NCBI GenBank assembly: GCA_958295665.1
Contig: OY282558.1
Span: 17,173,409 to 17,237,408 of the forward strand
Reading direction: 5' to 3'
Source of the DNA: Tipula vernalis
Taxonomy: Eukaryota; Arthropoda; Insecta; Diptera; Tipulidae
Length of the DNA: 64,000 nt
A model generated the notes under the pieces. It saw nothing but the letters and a program-made list of their open reading frames with translations, had not been told where the DNA came from and made no database searches. Of the stretch, positions 36,525 to 45,825 are shown piece by piece (the first letter of the stretch is position 1; each line of letters opens with the position of its first letter). Position numbers and translations under genes: made by a program.

Positions 36525-36739
36525 TTTTTGGTACAGTGTAACTGATTCTAAATGACTGTAAATGAATAAAACGTATTTTATTATTACGGATGTAAATTAT
36601 TAAAATTTCCCAGAACACAGATAATTTAATCTAGTAGCGAATAATTCGACATACTGTTTATGTTTATTTTTAATCTAAATGCTCATTTCTCATTGAGAAT
36701 TTTTTAGTACAGTATCAACAAATTCATCCAAACTTTTGT
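36525..36739. other. Upstream region of gene D
   Basis: Short AT-rich gap between gene D and the BEL-4 relic. No promoter motif could be assigned. Confidence 0.35.
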
Positions 36740-38060
36740 CGAACAGCCCTAAATTCACCATCCTTCTGCAGCGAACATTTAAGGTCTAATGGACACAATC
36801 CTTTGCCCAACGTCTTCGTCTAGTAGGAACAAACGTACGAATTTCAGTTAATCGATTGGAGCAAGTTAGCTCGGTAACTTTTAAAGGCTTCGTTACAATA
36901 AACCCCAAAACCTATTTTTTTCCCAGAGATGTTTATTGGAGGTCTTGTGATGTCCAAAATTACAGGCAAGGTTCCCACACAAAACTTTGATGTCAACATT
37001 ACGTCGTATGCCGTACTAATATAAGCCGACCGGCACTTTCAACAAACAGAAAATATTAATATCCTTAATGGATCTCTAGTCATGCCCAAATGCAACCTAT
37101 TCTTCAGAATATTGTTTTCGATCGGATAGTTTCAAGGTAACATGGGCATTCCAGAGACAATAACTTAGTATCAGTGCTTGCTAAAACGAATCAACAAAAT
37201 GAAGTGGTGGACATCGATAGAGGGCTACGAAAATTTTGGGAGCTTGAATTATTAAACAGCCAAGAAGAGATGCTCTTCCCTGAAGAAGCCATTTTGGGAG
37301 AATCTTTATGTCCAAAATACTACAAGGAGTAACATGGTACAAATATCTACAACCATAAAAGTTATTTTTAGTTACCTGGGTACCTAGAGCTTTAAAGAAT
37401 CGGTATCAGTCGACAGCAAAAATTTAGCATTGGAAGCCCCTCATGTTATATCCAAGAATATTTACGTTGACGACCGTTATTCAATAATGCCATTTACAAG
37501 GAAGGCTCTATTCTCGGCTGCTGAAGATGAATGTCTTTGTTATACACGTAAACTCTGTTCATAGAAATAAACATTCCTTCAAGTTCTGACAGTTAGGTAG
37601 ATTTGGAAGAAATTTCGTTAAACCTTTTTGAAATCAAAGCTTTCTGCATCAAACGATATAGATTTTAGCGACTGTCGGATGCAAAACTACCAACTATGTA
37701 TGCCACTATCCAATTTAAGTGCGTTAAGCCCTTCCTCCTAGAAAAATATCTAACAAAGAATGAAATCAATTTCTTGTTTACCCTAAGGGTCTTTGTCTTT
37801 CTCTCTAGAAAAGGAATCAATAGAGAATTAAGCTCACTATTAATGAATCAGTGGTCGTTCGACTTCATCAGTTGTGTTTTTTTTCGAACATTAGTACGCT
37901 ATATAAGCGTATTTTTTAGAGAATTTAGGCATTCAAAAATTGTTTGGTTTCGGGAGGGACCTTGCAAAAATTACAATAGGCGCTTATTTGATGCAATTTG
38001 TTTAATCCAACCATATAGAAATCAGATATTTCAACTAATGCTCGAGATTGGATAATAGAA
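36740..38060 (+). pseudogene. BEL-4: BEL/Pao protease and RT relic
   Basis: Plus-strand fragments in order: F-A-Q-R-L-R-L-V-G-T-N-V-R-I-S-V-N and G-F-V-T-I-N-P-K (BEL protease body, from 36802), L-V-M-S-K-I-T-G-K-V-P (about 36947), then D-I-D-R-G-L-R-K-F-W-E-L-E (from about 37213, the junction to RT), and a late RT fragment with F-R-E-F-R-H-S-K-I-V-W-F-R-E (within 37696-38055). Stops and frame changes are frequent. No LTR was found. Confidence 0.65.
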
Positions 38061-38464
38061 AGAAGTTGCAAAAAGAACGATGTCAAGCAAATTTGTGTGT
38101 CAAAACGAAACCTTTGCTAATTCATAGGTATACAAGAAGAATTTTTGGAGGTCCAAGGAAAATGTTGCAATGGGCCCAAAAATTTGTAGTTATGCCACTG
38201 TCAAAATGACCAAAAATTGTATTAGTCCAAAACCACTTTCTATGGCGTTTTAAAAGTCGCTGACTCCGAAAAAGCAACAAAAAGAAATCATGTCCGTCCG
38301 TCTGTTTGGATGTCTGTATCCATGGTATCTCGAGAGTGGCGTGTCCTATTTGGAATTTGTTAACCTAACCTGTTTCTTTAGTTAGGGGCGGGAATTAGAA
38401 AGCTTTTGGAACACGTATGTGAGAATAGTCGGGAACCTGCCGTTGACCGAATTTTTATATATCT
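38061..38464. other. Unassigned DNA
   Basis: Includes a GTCCGTCCGTCTGTTTGG string of the kind common near dispersed insect repeats. No gene. Confidence 0.35.
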
Positions 38465-39340
38465 TTGCTGGTTTGGGGATTGAGTTGGGCGTTGAGTTTG
38501 CAGTTGAGTTGAGTATTGGGTTTTAACGCTAGCTTGAGTTGAGTTCATATACGCGTGCAGTTTTTAGACCGTGCTGATTAAAAGTTAAGTTTCGGGTCAA
38601 ATAAAAGAGCTGAATTGTAGGTTGAGCTGAGAAAGGGCTGAGGTAGAGTTGGAATTGAGTTAAGGATGAGTTAAGGTCGAATCAACAGTTCAGATGTGTA
38701 TCTATTTATGGTTATGTTGAGAGTTAAGTTGGAAATTAGCTTAAGTAGTTTTGAATTGAGTTTATATACGTGCGTAGTTTTTCGAACCATGTTGATTTGA
38801 GGATTGAGTTGGATGTTGAGTTTGGGGTTAAGTCGGGGATTAGGTGAGCGGTCGAGTTAGAGGTTGACCTGATTCGAATAGGGTGATGTCTTGAATTTGA
38901 GTGATGGGTTTCATACAAGTATTTAATTCAGGGTTTAATTTAGGGTTGAGCTAAAGGTTAGATCCAGTTGAGTTATCATACTAAGGTATTGAGTGGAACT
39001 TCAGAGTTATTGTTCAGTTTAGGGTTGTGTTATTGATTGAGATGGGATCGAGTTGTGGTTAAGTGAGACTTTTGGTTTGGGAATTAATTTGGGGTCTTAA
39101 TTAGGGTTTAGTTGAAGATGGAATTAAGTTGACTTCATACAGGCATTTAGTATTCGTATCGAGCTGATTTAAAAATTTGGTTGCGGTTAATTTGGTGATT
39201 TCATTGATGATTTTATTCCAATTGAGTTGGAGGTTCAGTTAGAGGTTAGTTGCAGATTAATTTGGGGTTGAGTAAAGGATTAAATGGTTCGGTTACGGAT
39301 TGATTTGAAAATTGAGCGGTATATTCAGGTGAATTGACTT
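38465..39340. repeat. Degenerate GAGTTG/TTGAGTTG minisatellite, copy 2 (inverted relative to copy 1)
   Basis: Same repeat vocabulary as 10600-11690 but on the other strand: GGTTGAGTT, TTGAGTTGAG, GGGATTGAGTTG. A longer-range motif (GTGCAGTTTTTAGACC, GTAGTTTTTCGAACC, GTAATTTTTCGGATGG) recurs near 38550, 38775 and 39357, with a weaker copy near 39150. Confidence 0.75.
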
Positions 39341-39678
39341 CGGACGCGTATAGACGTAATTTTTCGGATGGAACTTCTCATCACCACGTTAGGTTTCAGA
39401 CATTTGCATGTTTAATTTTAATTAATCTGAACTGAAAATCTTATTTCCGTGTCAATATTATTTTTGTGAAATAAAAGTTGTGTAATCCTACTAGTCTAAT
39501 AGATGTGATTGCCTAAACCAAATGGGACAATGAGAGATACATAAAACTATTCAACCAATTCTTCCAATGAAATTTATTGAAATGTGTAAAGCCCCATCAT
39601 GTTACATTGAAAATATCACGCTGCCTTCTACTAATTATCATGTCTACTAATTTATGGTATAGTTTTTATTTAGAGCAT
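39341..39678. other. 3' flank of pseudogene E
   Basis: AT-rich. No feature recognised. Confidence 0.35.
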
Positions 39679-40165
39679 CTATTCGCTAATTCGATATGAT
39701 TCAGACCTGCAAACTCCATCACACGCGAAACAAATACATATCAAATAGTCGCGAATCAAATATCCAACAAAACCGATTAAAATTGTAATTAGTATTAGGT
39801 AACACAATGCTGGTGAAATTTCAGTTTTATCTAAAGCCATTACAAGAATATTCGGTTGCATTTTAGTCCTCAAATTCAGGCAATATAAATTAAGATATAT
39901 TATGTTACACATTTTGGTGGTGTGTGTAGTGCAACTTATCCTGCCATTCCGTTATTAATTTACTCGATGAAGTACCGAGTTCCATTTAAACGCATAGTTA
40001 AAATATATGGATTCCGAACTGAAATTATAAATAAACTGTCATGTTATAACAATCTTTTAATGTTCAATTTTTATCTTACGTGCTAAGCATTTATCAGCAT
40101 ATTTGGAATAAGTATACAGGAACATTGTGCTCTTTGCAAACAAAACCATTATTAACTATTTATTA
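39679..40165 (-). pseudogene. CAP-like paralogue E, broken
   Basis: Remains of a fifth family member, most like D. The end of exon 2 survives as a piece near 40130-40165 (F-V-C-K-E-H-N-V-P-V, compare the F-I-C-N-E-H-D-V-P-V of D) joined by an internal deletion to A-D-K-C-L-A with its splice donor near 40080. Exon 3 begins M-R-L-N-G-T-R-Y-F-I-E then a stop, shifts frame, and continues from 39912 with I-Y-L-N-L-Y-C-L-N and a hydrophobic C-terminal helix (about 39760-39810). Exon 1 and most of exon 2 are absent, cut where BEL-2 begins. Confidence 0.75.
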
Positions 40166-40169
40166 ACCA

Positions 40170-41678
40170 AACCAAAGCGGCTGAAGGTCGTTTGGGTCCT
40201 CTGAAATAGGATAAAGCGGTCTAGAATTTAAAATTCCTTCAATTTGTGCCAAAATAGTTAAGAATTCTTCAAACTAGAATTCGATATGTGACACTACCTT
40301 TTTGAAATGTGTTTTGAACGATTTGATCGAAGATTCCCAAAGTCCATTGAAGTTCGGTTATCGAGGCGGGATAAATCGATATTGAATCTGATAATCCGTG
40401 CAGAATCGATTAATGCTATTGTAGTGTTCAGATGACTCAACCATAGCATATAACTTACCAACCATAGCCGTTGTCGCTCCATAAAATGTCACATTTGCCT
40501 TTACGGTCGATACATTTTTTTAAGCATGCTATAAAGGCCTCAGATGTCTGATCTGAAACTACTTCCAGATAAATCCCCTTAGTAGCAAAGCACACAAAGA
40601 GCTACATAGACCTTGTGTGAATTCGCGAACTTCCTTTGAAGAACCGACAAAGTTCGTGCCATTGTCACAAAATATATCATGGCAATATCCTCGTACCGCG
40701 TAAAATCTTTTCAATGCTGCTATGAAGGTATTGGTGCTCAAATCTGAAACAATTTTCTGTGACACTGCTTTTGTGGCCATACATATAAAAATGACCAAAG
40801 TAGTGTTTTTTTATTCGCTCCGGATAGCTGCTATCGAGAGCCGTCATTTTTATACGCCTAAATTTTAATTTGACGCGCTATTTATTGGTAAACTAAACTT
40901 ATTTAACATCAAACTATCATTTTTAATTCAATTGTTTAGCGAAAACTTGATATACAAAATATTTGGATCTACCTATTTATACGGAGCGCGATAGCAGCTA
41001 TCCGATAGCAGCTATCCGGAGCGAATAAAAAAACACTACACAAATAAGCTTTATACCATATGTTTTAGAGCCTCGATTGCGATGTGTTTTTAAAACAAAA
41101 GATCCAGCAAGATCTGTTCCAACTTGAACGAATTGTTTGACTTGTCTTGTGGCTCTACATTCTGGCAATTGTAGCATTAATTGTTCTTGCTGTTGGCCTT
41201 TGTGACGACGACAGACGAAACTTATATGGATGATTTGACGTATCAGGTTTTTGCTCTTGGTATTTGAAATGGTTGTCGTATGGTTGACATCATTAGTTGT
41301 AATCCAGCATGTATGTAGGTGTTCATGATGCATTTTCCTCACAATCAATTCGGTAATGGGATGTTTCATTGGTAATAAAATAGGATATTTGGCATCATAT
41401 TTTATGTCTGTATGGCCCAATCTTCCTCCAACCCGTAATAGCTCGTTTTCATTTAAAAAAGGATGAAAAGAAAATAAATTAGATTTTTTCGGTAATGGTA
41501 GATTATTTTTTAAATGTTTTATTTCGAGTCCATAAGACTCCGCTTGCACCATTCTAAAAATAAAATGTTGAGCCTCTTGAAACTCTGATACGAAAAGAAC
41601 TATACCAACTTTCTTTACCGACGATCTGTTTCGTGAATGTTTGATGAATCTCAGAATATAGCCTAAAACATTTGTCAC
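40170..41678 (-). pseudogene. BEL-2 integrase, interrupted by a MITE and truncated
   Basis: Frame 40998-41678 has the pre-integrase and zinc region (L-R-V-G-G-R-L-G-H, H-H-E-H-L-H-T-C). After the MITE, frame 40559-40798 holds the start of the catalytic core, including F-C-D-N-G-T-N-F-V-G. A further piece near 40170-40330 corresponds to the region with L-N-S-R-P before the sequence ends. Leaving out the MITE and one TA, the reading phase on both sides of it agrees, so the MITE entered an open integrase frame. Other frameshifts are independent. Confidence 0.8.
40801..41038. mobile_element. MITE with TA target duplication and about 33-bp inverted ends
   Basis: The left end after TA reads GTGTTTTTTTATTCGCTCC followed by GGATAGCTGCTATCG. 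The right end is its reverse complement, directly followed by TA (41037-41038). The right end carries an extra tandem GATAGCAGCTATCC unit. TA duplication and size suggest a Tc1/mariner-type non-autonomous element. It sits inside the BEL-2 integrase. Confidence 0.8.
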
Positions 41679-41804
41679 AGTGCAAAAATTGGATATTCAA
41701 TTTATCAAGGTAAGTAGTAGCTCGGAGTGTGGGTTTTTATTGTGGAATAATGCACTAAACTTTTCGTGCTTGATTCAATGGCAACTTTAACTTGTTGTCT
41801 TTAA

Positions 41805-43655
41805 CTAAAGGTTATTATTAATCAGGTCTTGCAAAAACATACCTCTAGTGGCAAGATCTGCCGGGTTTTGGGATGATTTCACATAATACCATTGGCTTCT
41901 GTTAGTATATGTTAAAATTTCGGTAGTGCGATTAGCAATATATGTTTCCCACACCTTGGGTGGTTTGGGTAACCAATTTAGTGTGATTGTAGAATAGGTG
42001 TACAAATCAACCTTCGGCTCTTCTTTAAGTTTCAGAGCCTCAATGATTAGGCGTAATAATCTGGTAAGTAGGGTTGCACCGCATAATTCCAATTTGGGTA
42101 CGAAGACGATTTAGATAGGGGCTACTCTCGTTTTGGCTGCGATTATGTTAGTGCTGACAATGCCATCATTAACCGTACGTGAGTATATCACTGCAGCGTA
42201 GGCGTCTTTTGATGCGTCTGCGAAACAATGCAACTCTACATCTGATTGTGATGTATAAAGCTATCTAGGAGTTTTTATTTCGGATAGTTGGTCTAATTGA
42301 TTTCTTATCAGCAGCCAATTTTGCTGTAATTCTGGAGTTAACTTATCATCCCAGTAAATCCCTGCAATCCATAATTTTTGGTATAGGATTTTAAGCCTAT
42401 AGTTACGGGTGACAGAAACCCTAAAGGATCATAAATGCGTGACGTCTCCGATAAAAAAATCCTTTTGGTGAGATTGGTGACTTCAGGCAGCTCGATATTA
42501 AAATAAAACAAATCTTTAATTGGATGATACTTTGTACCTAACACTGAAATCATTTTGGTCCCATCGGTTATGTTCCATGACAAGAGCCGCCTTTCTTCGA
42601 TGACAATGTTATCTAGTAGAGCTGGATGATTTCCCGACCATTTGCATAATCTAAATCTACCTTTTTTCAGTAGAGCAACTAGGTCGTTTTGGAGATTTAA
42701 GGCTTCGTCCAGGGTATTTGCGCCGGAAATAAGATCGTCCATATGGAAGTCCTACCTAAGCACGGACGAGGCCATCAGAAGTTCTTCTTCATATTTCTCT
42801 GCTAATAGCTGAAGAGCATAGGTAGTTAGAAACGGAGCGGTCGCGGTTCCATAGGTTACGATGCATAAACGATAGTGTTTTAATTCAGCATCAGGAGATT
42901 CACTCCACAATATACTCTGGTAGTCGATGTCTGGTTTGTCTACCAAAATTTGCCGAAACATATCTCTATGTCGGCGAAAATTACGAATTTATGCTTTCGG
43001 AAACGTAGCAAGATTTTGGATAGATTTTCTTGTATGGTAGGTCCAATTGGTAGATTATCATTCAGCGATTGGCCGTTTCGGGATTTGGCTGAGGCATCAA
43101 AAACGACGCGTAATCGGGTGGTGCTGCTTGATTCCTTGAAAACTGGATGATGTGGTAAATAGAACAATTCGTTATATGGCTTATGTATTTCGGTTTTATG
43201 GATTAATTCCATCTATCCTGGCGATTCTTAGTCTCTCAAGAACTGGGTGTACTCATGCTTTAATTCGCAGTTACCTGACAATCTCTTCTCTAAGCATGAA
43301 ATCTTTTTAATGCGTGGGAATAACTCTCTCCGACCAAAGGTGGGTTTTGTTTAAACGGTAATGGTAGAACAATTCTCTCGTTGAGAAATGAGACTTTAGC
43401 CTTCACGGATTTAATACAGTTTTGTTCTTTATCGGACAGATGACGTTGGCTGGGTAACTCTTCTGTTTCCCAAAACTTTCTTAAGGTTTGCTCTAGATTA
43501 TCGATTTCCATGTTTGGTTGAACATGTAAGACAGTCAAAGGTTCTACATTTGGATTAATTGATACCTGATTATAGTTTCCGCTAATTATCCAACCAAATC
43601 TGGTATTTTGAGCAATAAGAACATTGGGTATTAAACTAATTTTCCCATCCATCAA
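41805..43655 (-). pseudogene. BEL-2 reverse transcriptase and RNase H, broken
   Basis: Pieces in order: 43290-43655 (L-R-K-F-W-E-T-E-E-L, the RT junction), 42940-43212 (L-R-V-V-F-D-A-S-A-K), 42752-42961 (Y-G-T-A-T-A-P-F), 42338-42742 starting at the catalytic site, which reads H-M-D-D-L rather than Y-V-D-D-L and continues Y-D-P-L-G-F-L-S-P-V, then RNase H at 41805-42092 (C-G-A-T-L-L, then P-A-D-L-A-T-R-G). At least four frame breaks divide it. Confidence 0.8.
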
Positions 43656-43721
43656 TGAGTCGAAGAAATGATCGCAGCCAAGAAGAACATCGATTAGAGC
43701 TGCGAGCGGTAAAGATAAATT

Positions 43722-44015
43722 TTATATTTGATGGTAATTGGTTTCAATACTTGTTGATGGTATCTTGGTAGAAATGGTAGGTATTATTAATGCACTAATT
43801 TGTAACTGATACTCATGGTCCCAAATGGATCGAATTCTAAAATTTGTTACTCCTCGGGAAACACCAGCTTCGCAATTATTTAGGGTACCCACAGAAACGT
43901 GTGTCTTTAATCGAGGAACCTTGAGACATTTAGCACAAGGTTCAGTAATGAACGAATGTGTCGAACCGGAATTCAATAACGCTCGAACTACTATCCAATT
44001 ACCTTTGCTATCCAT
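43722..44015 (-). pseudogene. BEL-2 aspartic protease with altered active site
   Basis: R-A-L-L-N-S-G-S-T-H-S-F-I-T-E occupies the retropepsin active-site position, but Asn replaces the catalytic Asp. The rest resembles a BEL protease (I-P-T-I-S-T-K-I-P near the end). Confidence 0.75.
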
Positions 44016-44018
44016 AAT

Positions 44019-44717
44019 CTATATATTTGCGGTTGGTAAGATATAAATGTTTGTAGTAGTTTTCTGAGTTGATTCGAGTATTGAATTACGAACTTCTAAG
44101 GCATTGTTAACAAAATAGTTCTCCGTTTGGGTATTGGGAGTGGTGATTGAATGATAATGTGATTTGTGTTCGATATCGAGGTATAAAAGGGTATTGTGCC
44201 TTTTATTGCACTTCCGATAGCTTCGTTTATTTTTGTAAATGGAAACGACATGAAATTCGCTCAAACAATTGAAGCACCATTTGCTCTTGGCCATGAACTC
44301 TCTGCAATCGTTTACTGATTTATTTATAAACTTCGAACACTGATACAAATTATGTCGCTCTCCCGTGCAGAGCGGACAGTTAGGTAAGGTGACGGCGTGA
44401 AATGTCCTACTGCTACTAGGTATTGTAATTGGTTTAGGTTTTGGTTTAACATTATCACTATCACTCAATGCATCACTTCGCTTTAATAAAAACGTTAAAA
44501 ATTCGTCGATACTAGGGAAGTCATCTTCAGAAGATTCGTATGTCCACAGTTGTTTGGTTTCTTCGTCTAATTTGTCGAATGCCAGGTGTATGATCCACGG
44601 ATCTCGGTGTTCTGCCTTTTGTCCAATTGATTTCAATCCTCGTACCGTTTCGTCGACAACATCATGAATACGCAAGATTGAGGGTGCAGTGGGCTTATTA
44701 ACATTCTGTTGACGCAA
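44019..44717 (-). pseudogene. BEL-2 Gag C-terminal part with zinc knuckles
   Basis: L-A-F-D-K-L-D-E-E-T-K-Q-L-W, F-L-T-F-L-L-K-R, then cysteine clusters C-P-L-C-T-G-E-R-H-N-L-Y-Q-C, C-F-N-C-L-S-E-F-H and K-C-N-K-R-H-N-T-L-L. Some ligand positions are lost (V-S-I-Y-K where Cys is expected, Y-R-K-C). The N-terminal Gag part continues weakly upstream in another frame. Confidence 0.75.
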
Positions 44718-44944
44718 AAAGTTTTTAATATATTCACTGACAATTAGTTTTTGTTTATCAGAGAGTTTGGTTAAACGCTGAAATGGTTAAACGCGGAAAT
44801 GGCAAATTAATTTGTAAGGGGGACCTCTTAATTGACCGAAGAGGTATTTAAATTTCTGACCCAGAGAAATTCCGATATTCTCAGGCAAAACATTCACCAG
44901 CGAAGTCGACTTAAACAACGTTCAGGCCTGGTGTACCGAAAAAA

Positions 44945-45490
44945 TTAATTAAATTCCATTTGATTCCTCTAGCAGCACCGTCATTCGGAGGCCTTTGGGA
45001 AGCTGCGGTGAAGTCCTGCAAATTCCACATTAGACGAGTATTAGGAGAAACTCATCAAACCTACGAAGAATTTTTAACGCTTATAAAACAGATAGAAGCG
45101 TTATTAAATTCTAGGCCAATTGGAGATCTGTCTCCGAATTCTTATGTTCCACTGACACCGGGACATTTCATAATTACCCAAACATTCACCACGTTACCAG
45201 AACCGGATTTGACTCCTGTAAAGATGAACACATTAACCAGATGGCAACTTACCCAGCAAATGTACAAACGCTTTTGGAATCGATGGTCAAAGGAATACCT
45301 CACGTCACTAAATAAATTCCAGAAGTGGCACAATATAAACCCAAATTTTAAAACAGGCGACTTAGTGCTCATTTCGAACCAGGATTTGCCACCATCTAAA
45401 TGGCCACTTTCCCGAATATCATCAGAACACCCAGGAGATGATGGCATCGTTAGGGTCGTTACCCTGGAATACCAAATGGCACTGTTATAA
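44945..45490 (+). pseudogene. BEL-3 integrase C-terminal half
   Basis: A-A-P-S-F-G-G-L-W-E-A-A-V-K-S, L-N-S-R-P-I, L-T-P-G-H-F-I-I, R-W-Q-L-T-Q-Q and K-T-G-D-L-V-L-I-S with P-P-S-K-W: the ordered BEL/Pao integrase C-terminal blocks. The frame is open for 176 codons and then shifts before the expected K-R-P-V-N-K-L end. The catalytic Asp residues are upstream and lost. Confidence 0.8.
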
Positions 45491-45572
45491 AGCGACCGGT
45501 TAACAAATTGTGCCTCTTAACACCACTTACCTCATAAAATAGATTGACTCTATTGAGTCAAAGGCGGCGGAA

Positions 45573-45825
45573 TGTTTGATTTCAGCTGCCCAACATCATT
45601 AAAAAAAACCTGTAATATTAATTACAATTTATTTATGTAAAGAGAAATGGATTCGATAATACCTTACCTGCCCTAATCCTGCTGAAATTAACCTCGAGCA
45701 AGACCCGAGTAATAGATCTACACCCACCTTAACATAACAACGACAATCCATTTCTCTTTACATAAATAAATTGTAATTAATTTTAAAGGTTTTTTTTAAT
45801 GATGTTGTGCAGCTGAAATCAAACA
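45573..45825 (+). repeat. BEL-3 3' LTR made of two 81-bp inverted arms
   Basis: It starts TGTTTGATTTCAGCTG after the GGCGGCGG tract that ends the BEL internal region and ends CAGCTGAAATCAAACA. Arms 45573-45653 and 45745-45825 are reverse complements with only a few mismatches, separated by about 91 bp. The element thus has a hairpin-like LTR. Confidence 0.65.

Larger units (their letters stand above)
40170..44717 (-). mobile_element. BEL-2: BEL/Pao retrotransposon, truncated and mutated
   Basis: Minus-strand order gag, protease, RT, RNase H, integrase. The integrase is cut near 40170, after the L-N-S-R-P region, at the junction with pseudogene E, so the 3' LTR is missing. No 5' LTR was seen right of 44717; instead a different BEL fragment in opposite orientation begins near 44940. 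A 238-bp MITE (40801-41038) interrupts the integrase. Frame breaks are numerous, and the protease active site reads N-S-G in place of D-S-G. Confidence 0.85.
44940..45825 (+). mobile_element. BEL-3: 3' end of another BEL/Pao element with LTR
   Basis: The integrase end and 3' LTR of a BEL element, in the opposite orientation to BEL-2. The integrase similarity begins near 44945. Everything upstream in the element is missing, so BEL-2 and BEL-3 meet head to head between 44717 and 44940. Confidence 0.8.
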
